From JBBRZM01 sp963813635 (GTDB taxonomy: Bacteria; Actinomycetota; Acidimicrobiia; IMCC26256; JBBRZM01), in the NCBI GenBank assembly GCA_963813635.1, contig CAWEZO010000007.1:1-64000 (forward strand): a stretch of 64,000 nucleotides of DNA, given 5' to 3'. Positions 9,374 through 18,290 of this stretch are shown here, piece after piece (the stretch's first letter is position 1; each line of letters begins with the position of its first letter). The translations under genes and the position numbers were made by a program. The notes beneath the pieces were generated by a model. That model ran no database searches. It was not told the DNA's origin and saw only the letters and a list, made by a program, of their open reading frames with translations.

Positions 9374-10252
9374 TCAAGGGGCCGCGAGGTGGGTGACCGA
9401 GGCGAGGTCGGCTTCGAGCTTCGCGGCGCTGCGCGCGAGCGCGCCGGCGCCTACGACCATGCCGGCGACCGCGAGCGCGATCGCCATCCACGCGGCCGCG
9501 CCACTGGCCTGGAGCTTTTCCTGCATCAAGGTCACACCGATGATCGCGGCGACGATCGGCTCCAGGATCGTGAGCGTGGGCAACGACGCAGTGAGCGAGC
9601 CGGCCTGGAACGCGCTCTGGTTGACCAGCATGCCCACGCTGGCGGCGGCTGCGAGCGCGTACGGCTCCCAATTGGTGAGGAACGTGCCCAGACCGTCACC
9701 GAGGAGATTGACGCTGGTCTTGGTCAGCGCGGCGGTCACGCCGTACAGCACGCCCGTGACCGCGGCGAACATGACCGCCCGTGCGGCGCCGTGCGCACGC
9801 ATTCCGGCGATGAGCGCGACGAGCACGAACGGTGTCAAGACCGCCGCGCAGAGCAGCCACGCGCCGCTCGAGGCCTGGTCGACGCCGCCGGTCGGGGACC
9901 CCACGAGCAGGAAGACGGCCAGCGATCCGGTGAGGACCAACGCCCAGAGCACATCCACGCGGGTGAGACGGCGGCCCGACCACGTCGCACCGATCGGCAG
10001 TGCGAAGAGCAGTCCTGTGACAATCAGCGGCTGTACGACGATCAGCGAGCCCACTGACAGGGCCGCTGCCTGCATCCCGAATGCGAGCCAATCCGCCGCA
10101 TATCCTGCCAGCCATAACGGCCGGCGAAGCAGCTCGAGCATCAAGCGCAACCGCAAGGAGTGCTCGTCGGGCAGCGACTCCGCTTCCCGCTGTTGGAGCA
10201 CCGACGCAGCCGCGTAGAGGAAGGCCGCGCCCAGCGCGAACAGGATGTCCAT
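9374..10252 (-). CDS. DMT-family (EamA-like) membrane transporter
   Basis: The protein of about 292 residues has ten predicted membrane helices. The first is MDILFALGAAFLYAAASVLQ, and a helix containing VGSLIVVQPLIVTGLLFALP follows. The second half-repeat ends with PTLTILEPIVAAIIGVTLMQ, the segment typical of the second EamA domain. The start at 10252 is chosen because the first helix begins there. A longer version to 10297 would overlap the divergent glycosyltransferase. The two divergent starts are only 25 bases apart, so their promoters must overlap. The substrate is unknown. Confidence 0.8.
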   Translation of the reverse strand: MDILFALGAAFLYAAASVLQQREAESLPDEHSLRLRLMLELLRRPLWLAGYAADWLAFGMQAAALSVGSLIVVQPLIVTGLLFALPIGATWSGRRLTRVDVLWALVLTGSLAVFLLVGSPTGGVDQASSGAWLLCAAVLTPFVLVALIAGMRAHGAARAVMFAAVTGVLYGVTAALTKTSVNLLGDGLGTFLTNWEPYALAAAASVGMLVNQSAFQAGSLTASLPTLTILEPIVAAIIGVTLMQEKLQASGAAAWMAIALAVAGMVVGAGALARSAAKLEADLASVTHLAAP

Positions 10253-10277
10253 CGACACCCAAAGTAGTGTGACCCGG

Positions 10278-12032
10278 ATGCGCCGGGGAGTGCTCATCTT
10301 GTCCGCGTCGATGGGCGCGGGTCATGACGGTGCGGCCAATGAGCTGCGCCGCCGCCTCGAAGCGCGTGGTCACCGCGCCGAGGTGCGCGACTTCATGACG
10401 ATGGCGCCGTTCGACATCGGCGGACTGGTGCGGTGGACGTATCGGGCCCAACTGCGGTGGGCGCCGTGGTCGTACGAGCTCACCTACAAGTACCTCCTGC
10501 CGCTGGTCTACTGGCCTGTCGTCCTGATCGACTCGTGGTTCACGCGCGTGCGCCTCCGGCGTGTGATCGAGCAGTTCGATCCCGATGTGATCGTCTGCAC
10601 GTACGGCCTGCCGGCGCTCGTGCTCGGCCGGTGGCGCAAGAAGGGCCTGCTGCGGATCCCGGTCGTGACGTTCTGCACCGACTTCTCGGTGCACCAGATG
10701 TGGGTGCACCACAGCGTCGATCTGCATCTGACCGTGAGCCCGCGCTCGGCCGAGCTCGCGCAGCGCCACAGCGACGGCGAATGCCGCGCGCCCGGCCCGT
10801 TGGTGCGTGAGGCGTTTCGTGTCGACCGTCCCGACCGCGACGAGGCGCGCCGCCGGCTCGACCTCGCGCCGACCGATCGCACCGTGCTCGTCGTCGCCGG
10901 CTCGTGGGGCGTCGGCGAGGTCAGCGACACCGTGAGAGCCATCGCGGCGGCGGGTGATTTCCACCCGATCACGGTGTGCGGGCGCGACGAAATGCTCAAG
11001 CGCGACCTCGACGAGCTCGGTATCGGCACTGTCGTCGGCTGGACGGATCAGATGCCCAAGTTGATGGCCGCTTCCGACGCGCTGGTCGAGAATGCGGGCG
11101 GTCTCACGTGCATGGAGGCCTTCGCGTTCGGCGTTCCGGTGGTGACCTACCGGCCGATCCCCGGTCACGGGCGCGACAACGCGCAGACGATGGCCGGCGT
11201 CGGCGTCAACCGCTACGCGCACGACGACGACGAGCTCGCGACCGCGCTCGCCGAAGTCACGGCACCCGGAATCGCCCGCCAGCGTCTCCTGCACAACGCA
11301 TCGGCACTGTTCGCGAGCGACCCGAGTGACGACGTGCTCGAGACCGCCGCGCAGGCCGACTTCGTGCCCGCACCGCTCCGCGTCCGCAAGTCTCCGCGGC
11401 GGGTCGCGAGCGTGGCCGCGTCCCTTGCGCTCGTCTACGGCGGTCTCACCATCGGTGCGCAGGCAGTCGCGGCGCGGGGCGTGGGTGTGGCCAAGGCGCC
11501 CCGCGGCGCCACCGGCCAGGTGTACATCGGCGTGCGCGTCAACCGTGCGGAGCTCCACGATCCCGAGCTGGTCGCGGCGCTGAAGACCTCAGGCATGACC
11601 GTGATCGTCGACGGTCGTACCGCGCAGCATTGTGGGCACCAGCTGGAGCATCTCGCGGATGCCGGCGTCGACATCGGCAACGGCGGATGGGGCAAGGGCC
11701 GTCCGCTTCGCTGGCAGCGGGCGCGAAATGATGTCGAGCATTCGGCCAGCGTGATCTCGAAGGAGACGGGCGTCGCCGCGCACGAGTTCGTGCCCGGGCG
11801 GCGTCTCGACTCTTTCGATCAGTTCTTCTCCCACCGCAAGAAGCAGAAGCTCGTGAAGCCCGACCACACGTTCACGGCCGCCAACATTCCGGCAACGTTT
11901 ACCGACCGGGGTGTGTACCTGCTCGACGCTCGCAAGAGTGATCCGGGCGTCGTCCAGGTGGCGATCTCCTCGCTCGCGGAGCGGGTGCAGGTCGCGGGTC
12001 TGCACGAGCAACCGCTCGAGGTGTTGCGCTGA
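10278..12032 (+). CDS. UgtP/MGDG-synthase-like glycosyltransferase fused to a membrane-anchored outer domain
   Basis: The N-terminal 360 residues form a GT-B glycosyltransferase like processive diacylglycerol glucosyltransferases. GVLILSASMGAGHDGAANEL is the acceptor-side motif, TDFSVHQMWVHHSVDLHLTV follows, and the nucleotide-sugar site is ENAGGLTCMEAFAFGVPVVT. A single membrane helix (VASVAASLALVYGGLTIGAQ, about residue 385) then leads to a further 200 residues. That region resembles a degenerate NodB-like fold: TGMTVIVDGRTAQHCGHQLE-like strand, then VAAHEFVPGRRLDSFD. It ends at the start of the next gene, a true NodB deacetylase. The enzyme is likely to glycosylate a membrane lipid. The outer domain's role is unknown. 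Confidence 0.84.
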   Translation: MRRGVLILSASMGAGHDGAANELRRRLEARGHRAEVRDFMTMAPFDIGGLVRWTYRAQLRWAPWSYELTYKYLLPLVYWPVVLIDSWFTRVRLRRVIEQFDPDVIVCTYGLPALVLGRWRKKGLLRIPVVTFCTDFSVHQMWVHHSVDLHLTVSPRSAELAQRHSDGECRAPGPLVREAFRVDRPDRDEARRRLDLAPTDRTVLVVAGSWGVGEVSDTVRAIAAAGDFHPITVCGRDEMLKRDLDELGIGTVVGWTDQMPKLMAASDALVENAGGLTCMEAFAFGVPVVTYRPIPGHGRDNAQTMAGVGVNRYAHDDDELATALAEVTAPGIARQRLLHNASALFASDPSDDVLETAAQADFVPAPLRVRKSPRRVASVAASLALVYGGLTIGAQAVAARGVGVAKAPRGATGQVYIGVRVNRAELHDPELVAALKTSGMTVIVDGRTAQHCGHQLEHLADAGVDIGNGGWGKGRPLRWQRARNDVEHSASVISKETGVAAHEFVPGRRLDSFDQFFSHRKKQKLVKPDHTFTAANIPATFTDRGVYLLDARKSDPGVVQVAISSLAERVQVAGLHEQPLEVLR

Positions 12033-12780
12033 ACCGTCGCACGCTTGTCGCGGCCACCGGCGCGGCAGGCATTGTCGCTGCGGCTGCGTTCCACGCCGCA
12101 CCCGCGCTGGCGAGCGTGTCAGTGTTGCGCCGACGCCTCGCCCCGGCGCTCGCGGGCATCGGTGACGCCGACCACGTCGCGCTCGACCTTCGACGACGGT
12201 CCCGATCCGGCCTCGACGCCCGCGTTCCTCGAGGAGCTCGACCGCCTTGGATGGCACGCCACGTTCTTCATGCTCGGCGACATGGTGCGCACCGCGCCCG
12301 GCCTGGCAGCCGAGGTCGCGGCCGCCGGACATGAGGTCGCGGTCCATGGCGACGAGCACACGAGCATGCTCGGCCGCTCCCCGAGCGCCGCGTTCGACGA
12401 CATCTCCCGGTCGCGCGACGTGATCGCCGGCGCGACCGGCGTAACGCCGACATGGTTCCGTCCGCCGTACGGCACGCTGTCGCGCGGAGCGCTGCGCGCG
12501 GCGCGCCGCCTCGAGCTCGACACCGTGCTGTGGACGGCCTGGGGCCGCGACTGGCGTCCGCAGGCAACGCCCGAGTCGGTCGCGAACGACGTCGGCCGGG
12601 GTCACCTCGCGCGGCGGCACCGTCTTGTTGCACGACTCCGACTGCACGTCGTCACCCGGGTCGTGGCACGCGGGCCTCGGTGCGTTGCGCTTGCTGGCCG
12701 AGCGGTTCGAGCTGCACGACCTGCGGGTCGGCACCGTGGGCGAGCACGGCATCAACTCTGGAGCTCGAGCAGCGGCGTAA
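12029..12780 (+). CDS. Exported polysaccharide deacetylase (NodB domain), frame-broken
   Basis: The N-terminus LNRRTLVAATGAAGIVAAAA looks like a twin-arginine or Sec signal, then comes a NodB domain. TFDDGPDPASTPAFLEEL carries the metal-binding DD motif, AAGHEVAVHGDEHTSMLG carries the second metal motif, and TWFRPPYGTLSRGALRAA and GGTVLLHDSD follow. Two one-base frame breaks (about 12187 and 12610) must be bridged. No ATG, GTG or TTG is available in frame at the start. A CTG at 12029, overlapping the stop of the upstream glycosyltransferase, is the only in-frame candidate, unless there is a sequence error. The enzyme would de-N- or de-O-acetylate an envelope glycan or glycolipid and probably acts with the upstream gene. 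Confidence 0.8.
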
Positions 12781-13643
12781 GCGCTGCCAGCTCGTCGTCC
12801 CATGACTTCGGTTCCTCGACCGGCACGAGCACGAGCTTCGAGAACTCGATCGCGACGAACGCCTCGAGTCGTGTGCGGAGCGCGTCCAAGCCCACGGGCA
12901 CGAGCTCGGCCGGGTCGGCGCCGGGGCGGACCGCGGCCAGGCGGCCGGCGAGGGCGGGCGGGAGCGCGCTCCGGGCGTAGAACACCATCGCGCCGAAGTG
13001 CTCGGGATCGATCGCGCGACTCGCGTCGCTCGCGGCTGCTTCGATCACCGGACGTGCCGTCGCGCAGTCGTCGGGCGTCACGAAGCTCGCGAGCCAGCCG
13101 TCACCGAGCCGCCCGACGCGCCGTAGCTCGCTCGGCGCCTGGCCACCGAGCCACACGTCGAGCGGCTGCTGGACCGGCTTCGGTCTCACCGTCAACTGCT
13201 CGTAGTGGAACCGCGGTCCGTCGTGGTCGACGCGGTCCTCGGACCACAGACGTCGGATGAGCGGCAGCGCCTCGTCGAACCACGGCGCGCGTTCCTCGCG
13301 TGCGACGCCGAACGCCTGTTGCTCACCGGCGACCACATTGCCGAGACCGAACGCGGGGAGGAACCTGCCGTCCGACAGCACGTCGAGGCTCGCGAGCTCC
13401 TTCGCCAGCAACGCGGGATTGCGGCCGGGCAGCACCTGCACGCTCGTGCCGAGCTTGAGCCGTTCCGTGCGTGCGGCGGCGAACGTGAGGCCGATGATCG
13501 GGTCGGGTGCCGGTGCGGTGACACGCTCCGAGAGCCAGAGTGAGTCGAAGCCGCGCGCTTCGAGGCCGTCGACGAGCTCGGCCAACCGACGTGCGATCGA
13601 GTCCGCGTTGCGCGCCGAGCCCGTACCCGATGCGGATCTTCAT
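12752..13643 (-). CDS. LLM-class F420-dependent oxidoreductase
   Basis: This is a luciferase-like monooxygenase-fold enzyme. MKIRIGYGLGA starts at 13643, then the frame shifts once at about 13580. LVDGLEARGFDSLWLSERVT, ERLKLGTSVQVLPGRNPALL, LSDGRFLPAFGLGNV and RRVGRLGDGWLASFVTPDD follow in order. These match the F420-dependent oxidoreductase subgroup common in Actinobacteria. The C-terminus ends FSKLVLVPVEEPKSWDDEL and then LLELQS. The 3' end overlaps the convergent deacetylase gene by 29 bases. The substrate is unknown. Confidence 0.85.
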
Positions 13644-13668
13644 CGGGCCGCAGCGTACGCGGGCAACT

Positions 13669-14887
13669 TCAGGTGCCGGATCGCTCGTACTTGCGAAGCT
13701 CCCGGCGGGCGATCTGCTTCTTGTGCACCTCGTCGGGGCCGTCGACGAGGTGCAGGGTGCGGGCGTGCGCGTACATGTCCGCGAGCGGCCAGTCGTCGGA
13801 CACGCCGGCGCCGCCGAACAGCTGGATCGCGCGGTCGATCACCGTCGTCGCAACCCGTGCCGCCACCACCTTGATCGCGGCGATCTCGAAACGCGCGCCC
13901 TTGTTGCCGACGGTGTCCATCAGCCAGGCGGCCTTCATCGTGAGCAGCCGGGCCTGCTCGATCTCGACGCGCGACTCTCGCGATGCGATCCTGCACGACG
14001 CCTTGCTCCGCGAGCGGCTTGCCGAACGCGGTCCGCTGTTGGGCGCGCTCGCACATCAGCTGCAAGCGCCTTCTCGGCCAGACCGATCGCCCGCATGCAG
14101 TGGTGGATGCGCCCGGGACCGAGCCGGGCCTGTGCGAGGGCGAAGCCGTTGCCCTCTCCGCCGAGCAGGTTGGTCGCGGGCACGCGGACGTTGTCGAACA
14201 ACGTCTCGCAGTGGCCGCCGCCGGCGTCGTGGCCGAAGACCGGCAGTGTGCGCACGATCTCGGACGCCGGCCGCGTCGAACGGCACGAGGATCATCGAGT
14301 GGCGGTGGTACGGGTCGGCGTCGGGATCGGAGACGCCCATGAGGATCGCCACCTTGCAGCGCGGCGACGCGGCACCAGCTCGTCCACCACTTGTGCGCGT
14401 TGACGACGTAGTGGTCGCCGTCACGCTCGATGCGACTCTGGATGTTCGTGGCGTCGGAGCTCGCGACCCACGGCTCGGTCATCGCGAAGCACGAGCGGAT
14501 CTCGCCGTCGAGCAGCGGCTGCAGCCACTGTTCCTGCTGCTCGGGCGTGCCGAACTCGGCGAGGAGCTCCATGTTGCCGGTGTCGGGCGCGGCGCAGTTC
14601 GTGGCCTCGGGTGCGAGCAGGTTGCGGCCCATGAGCTCGCACAGCGGCGCGTAGTCGAGGTTGGACAGCCCGGCGCCGAATCGGTCGTTCGGAAGGAAGA
14701 GGTTCCACAGACCACGCTCGCGGGCTTCGAGCTTGAGGTCCTCCATGACCGGCGGGTGGAAGTGGGGATCGCCCGACTCGCGCACCTGCGTGTCGTAGAC
14801 GTCGGTTGCCGCGTCGACGCGGGTGTCGATGAACTCCTGCAGCGGCGCGCGCAGCTCGATTGCCTTGGGGCTGAGCTCGAAGTCCAT
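13669..14887 (-). CDS. Acyl-CoA dehydrogenase, frame-broken in the middle
   Basis: This FAD-dependent acyl-CoA dehydrogenase has about 406 residues. The intact N-terminal part has MDFELSPKAIELRAPLQEFI, ERGLWNLFLPNDRFGAGLSN and the FAD/substrate segment CFAMTEPWVASSDATNIQSR. The C-terminal part has KVVAARVATTVIDRAIQLFG followed by GAGVSDDWPLADMYAHARTL and ends RRELRKYERSGT. This long subgroup resembles ACAD10/11-like enzymes of actinobacteria. Three or more frame breaks fall between about 13930 and 14400. The gene follows the LLM oxidoreductase on the same strand, 25 bases away. The acyl substrate is not predictable. Confidence 0.87.
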
Positions 14888-15040
14888 ATGTGCTCCTCGG
14901 GACGGTCGATCGATGGCGACCCTACTGCGCGGCTCGACCGGCGCAGCCGCCGCCGGCGATCCCTACGATGGCGCCGCGGCGAAGACCTCACGACGCCATG
15001 TGCGAATGATCGGGGGAGGCAGACGCTGGACGGCCCGGGC

Positions 15041-16153
15041 GTGTTCCTGTTGCTCGCGTGGCTCGCCGGCTGGCTCCTGTGCTTTCGCGTCCGGGTGCTC
15101 AGCCGTTCGACCCGTATTGCCCGCTCGTCGACGCCCACGGTCTCGGTCATCGTGCCGGCGCGCAACGAGGCCGCGCAGCTCCCCAAGCTCCTGCGGGCGC
15201 TGGCGCGCCAGACCGCGTCGCCCGATGAGGTGATCCTGGTCGACGACCACTCCCACGATTCCACGGCGGCCGTCGCGCGAACTGCGGGCGTCGAGGTGGT
15301 CACTGCTGCCGACCTGCCGCACGGCTGGACCGGCAAGGCCTGGGCGTCGTGGCAGGGCGCGCAGGTGGCCCGCGGCGACGTGCTCGTATTCCTCGATGCC
15401 GACACCGAACCCGAGCCCGACCTGCTCGAGCGCGTGGTCGCATACCGGTCTCGCCGCGGCGGACTGGTATCGGTGCAGCCGTACCACCGCATGCACCGCC
15501 CGTACGAACGGCTCTCGGCGCTGTTCAACCTCATCGCGGTGATGGGCGTCGGCACGTCGGCGCTGTGGCGCCCGCGACGGCGTGCTCGGGCGCGTTCGGA
15601 GCGTGTGTCACCGTGCGCCGCGACGACTACCTCGCGCACGGCGATCACGAGTCGGTGCGTGGCTCGGTGCTCGAAGATGTCGCGCTTCGCGCGCCGGATG
15701 CAAGCTGCGGGGCAGCCGGTCGACAGCCTCGGCGGCCGCGGCGCGATCAGCTTTCGCATGTATCCGCGCGGCGTACGCCAGCTCGTCGAGGGCTGGAGCA
15801 AGAACTTCTCCACGGGCGCCGGCAGCACGCCGCTCTGGCGCGTCGCGCTCACGTTCCTCTGGGTGGCAGGCGCGCTGCTCGCGGGATGGAACGCGTGGCG
15901 CGGTGCGATCGACCTCGTAGCAGGAGGGTCGGGTCCGAGCGCGATCGTGTGGGTCGCATACGGCGCCTACGTCGTGCAGATGTTCGTCATGCTGCGCCAG
16001 GTCGGCAACTTCGGCGTGGTGACCGCGCTGCTGTATCCGATTCCGGCGGCCGCATTCGTTGCGATCTTTCTCTGGTCGCTCGTTTTGATGGCACGAGGTG
16101 AGGTGCACTGGAAAGGCCGTTCGATATCCGTGAGAGGCGCGCGGTCGCGATGA
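15041..16153 (+). CDS. CrtQ/HpnB-like family 2 glycosyltransferase, frame-broken
   Basis: This is a membrane-bound GT2 enzyme of about 370 residues. An N-terminal helix (VFLLLAWLAGWLLCFRVRVL) precedes the GT-A domain with TVSVIVPARNEAAQLPKLLR, DEVILVDDHSHDSTAAVART, the DXD-type metal site FLDADTEPEPDLLER and the acceptor segment GRGAISFRMYPRGVRQLVEG. Three C-terminal membrane helices follow. The frame changes twice, near 15570 and 15690. The start is uncertain: GTG 15041 is used, but a CTG at 15026 has better spacing from GGGGGAGG (15011-15018). The stop overlaps the next gene (ATGA). Together they resemble the CrtQ and CrtO enzymes of staphyloxanthin synthesis. Confidence 0.8.
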   Translation: MFLLLAWLAGWLLCFRVRVLSRSTRIARSSTPTVSVIVPARNEAAQLPKLLRALARQTASPDEVILVDDHSHDSTAAVARTAGVEVVTAADLPHGWTGKAWASWQGAQVARGDVLVFLDADTEPEPDLLERVVAYRSRRGGLVSVQPYHRMHRPYERLSALFNLIAVMGVGTSALWRPRRRARARSERVSPCAATTTSRTAITSRCVARCSKMSRFARRMQAAGQPVDSLGGRGAISFRMYPRGVRQLVEGWSKNFSTGAGSTPLWRVALTFLWVAGALLAGWNAWRGAIDLVAGGSGPSAIVWVAYGAYVVQMFVMLRQVGNFGVVTALLYPIPAAAFVAIFLWSLVLMARGEVHWKGRSISVRGARSR

Positions 16154-16641
16154 GTGTCGTCACCGAGCGCAACGCCTGGCTCGCGCTGCTCGACGCCGGC
16201 GTGTGGGCGGGGTGGAGCGCGTCCGCCGGGTACGCCGCGCACAAGATTCCCGTTGCTCGACTGCAACGCGACGCCGGCCTGTTGCGCCTGACGCGCGCCG
16301 AACGAGACCCGTCGTTCTACGAGCGACGCCTGCGGATCAAACGCTGGAAAGACGTGCTCCCCGAGGCGGGCACGCTGTTCGCCGGTGGGTTCTCGAAGCG
16401 CCACGTGGCCCGCCGCGACCACGCGTATCTCGAACGGTTCATCGCAGAGACCAGGCGAGCCGAGCTCACGCACTGGCTGGTGATGGGCGCAACCCCGTTC
16501 TTCTTCCTGTGGAACCCATGGTGGCTCGGGCTCGTGATGGCGGGCTACGGCCTCATCGCGAACGTACCGTGCATCATCATCCAGCGTTACAACCGCGCTC
16601 GCCTTTCGCGCATGCTGGCCCGCGTGACCGCATCCCGGTAG
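16150..16641 (+). CDS. CrtO-like glycosyl-carotenoid acyltransferase
   Basis: The 163-residue membrane protein matches the staphylococcal glycosyl-4,4'-diaponeurosporenoate acyltransferase CrtO in several conserved blocks. FYERRLRIKRWKDVLPEAG corresponds to the YxRKWK region, RDHAYLERFIAETRRAELTH is the central block, and LIANVPCIIIQRYNRARLSR is nearly diagnostic at the C-terminus. Two to three membrane segments are present. It is translationally coupled to the CrtQ-like gene. By homology it would transfer an acyl chain to a sugar on a lipid or carotenoid. No dehydrosqualene synthase or desaturase is nearby, so the true substrate may be another isoprenoid or lipid glycoside. Confidence 0.85.
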   Translation: MSVVTERNAWLALLDAGVWAGWSASAGYAAHKIPVARLQRDAGLLRLTRAERDPSFYERRLRIKRWKDVLPEAGTLFAGGFSKRHVARRDHAYLERFIAETRRAELTHWLVMGATPFFFLWNPWWLGLVMAGYGLIANVPCIIIQRYNRARLSRMLARVTASR

Positions 16642-16711
16642 CCGGGTGGTTCACGGACCGTACCGAAATTCCGGAGGCGGCGCGAACGTCGGTACCGATA
16701 GCCTGACCAAA

Positions 16712-17462
16712 ATGAACGCGCTCGACGTCGCTGATCTGGTCAAGGATTTCGGCGGCCGAAGAGTGATCGACGGTGTGACGTTCAGCGTGCCGCGTGGTCA
16801 GGTCTGCCGCGTTGCTCGGGCCCAACGGCGCGGGCAAGACGACCACCATCCACATGCTGCTCGGGCTCACGCTGCCCACATCGGGCTCGATCAAGATCCT
16901 CGGCCGCGATGTCGTCGCGGACCGGAGCGCTGCGCTCAAGCCCACCGGCTTCACCGCGTCGTACGTCCAGCTGCCGTGGCGGCTCCGCGTCCGCGAGCTG
17001 CTCCGCATCTATTGCGAGCTCTACGAAGTGCCCGATCCCGACGCCGCGATCGCCGACGTTGCCGACCTGTTGAGCCTCCACGACTTCCTTGCACGGCCCG
17101 GCATGAGCCTCTCGACTGGCCAGCAGACGATCGTGCTGCTGGCCAAGTCGCTGGTGAACCAGCCGGAGGTGTTGTTCCTCGACGAGCCGACCGCGAGCCT
17201 CGATCCCGAACGAGCCGTGGTGGTACACGCGCTGCTGCGCCGCATCGCCGACGAGCGCGGGATGACGATTCTCATCACGAGCCACAACATGACCGAGATC
17301 GAACGGGTCGCCGAACGGATCCTCTTCATCGCCCAGGGGCGCGTCGTCGCCGACGCGACGTCGGCCGAGCTCCGGGCGCGGTTCGGCGCCGAGGATCTCG
17401 AAGAGGTGTACCTGAAAGTGGCCGAAGACGCGGCCAATGGCCCGCTCGACACGGCGCGGTGA
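16712..17462 (+). CDS. ABC-2 type exporter ATP-binding protein
   Basis: This nucleotide-binding subunit of about 250 residues belongs to an ABC-2 exporter. After a frame break near 16800 it has Walker A (LGPNGAGKTTTIHMLLGLTL), the Q-loop region (TGFTASYVQLPWRLRVRELL), the signature motif LSTGQQTIVLLAKSL, Walker B VLFLDEPTASLDPE, and the switch histidine ILITSHNMTEIE. The signature reads LSTGQ instead of LSGGQ, a tolerated but uncommon variant. The partner permease starts four bases after the stop. The pair is the simple NatA/NatB or drug/lipid exporter type with unknown cargo. It follows the CrtQ/CrtO-like pair in the same direction after 70 bases, so it might move that pathway's product. Confidence 0.88.
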
Positions 17463-17466
17463 CGTG

Positions 17467-18258
17467 ATGAGCTGGCGTCGCGTTCGCGGGGTGATGTTGC
17501 AGAACTTCTATGTGATGCGCCACAGCCCGTTGCGCATCATGGAGATCCTCTACTGGCCGTTCATCGAGGTCGTGCTGTGGGGGTTCCTCACGACCTACCT
17601 CGCGCAACAGAACACCGACCTGCCGGGTGGCGTCGACGTGTTGCTCGGCGCCGTCATCCTGTGGGACGTGTGCTTCCGCACCCAGCAGGAGCTGGCGATG
17701 ACGCAGCTGATGGACATGTGGGACCGGAGCATCGTCAATCTCTACGCGTCACCGATGAACCAGCGCGAGTACGTCACGGGGGCGATCATCTTCTCGCTGG
17801 TGCGCGTGGTGACCGGCACCGTGTTGCTGGTGGTGTTCGTCGCGTTCGCGTTCGACTTCAACATCCTCACGCTCGGGGCGACGCTCATCCCGTCGTTCAT
17901 TGCCCTGGTCATGTTCGGTTGGGCGCTCGGCCTGATGATCCGTGCCGCGGTGCTGCGCTTCGGATCCAACGCCGAGGTGCTCGCGTGGTCACTCGCGCTG
18001 CTCATCCAGCCGGTGGCAGCGGTGTTCTATCCGGTCTCGTCGTTGCCGGGCTGGCTGCAGCCGATCGCGAACGCGATACCGGTCTCGCATGTCTTCACAG
18101 CGCTGCGCGCGTTCCTGGCCGATGGCACCGTGCTGGTCGGGCAGCTTGCGGCGGCGTTCGCGCTCGACGCCGTCTATCTCGCCACGGGCGCGGTGGTGTT
18201 GGGCACCGCCTTCAAGAGCGTGCGTCCACGCGGCCTCTTGAGCCGTCCGGGTTACTGA
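17467..18258 (+). CDS. ABC-2 type exporter permease
   Basis: This membrane subunit of about 263 residues has six membrane segments, including IMEILYWPFIEVVLWGFLTT and VRVVTGTVLLVVFVAFAFDF. A segment FYPVSSLPGWLQPIANAIPV near the C-terminus is the conserved ABC-2 permease motif (PxSxLPxxL). I place the start at ATG 17467, four bases after the ATP-binding gene's stop. An upstream alternative at 17437 would overlap the partner gene. It forms a transporter with the preceding ATPase. Confidence 0.88.
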   Translation: MSWRRVRGVMLQNFYVMRHSPLRIMEILYWPFIEVVLWGFLTTYLAQQNTDLPGGVDVLLGAVILWDVCFRTQQELAMTQLMDMWDRSIVNLYASPMNQREYVTGAIIFSLVRVVTGTVLLVVFVAFAFDFNILTLGATLIPSFIALVMFGWALGLMIRAAVLRFGSNAEVLAWSLALLIQPVAAVFYPVSSLPGWLQPIANAIPVSHVFTALRAFLADGTVLVGQLAAAFALDAVYLATGAVVLGTAFKSVRPRGLLSRPGY

Positions 18259-18290
18259 GCTTTCGGTTCAGTGCAGTAAAACTGCCGCTC

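Noticed and set aside
9696..11558. Very long minus-strand open frame (620 codons) opposite the glycosyltransferase
   Set aside because: It is rich in Arg/His/Asp with no domain pattern. The plus strand encodes a clear glycosyltransferase, so this is an antisense artefact of high GC content.
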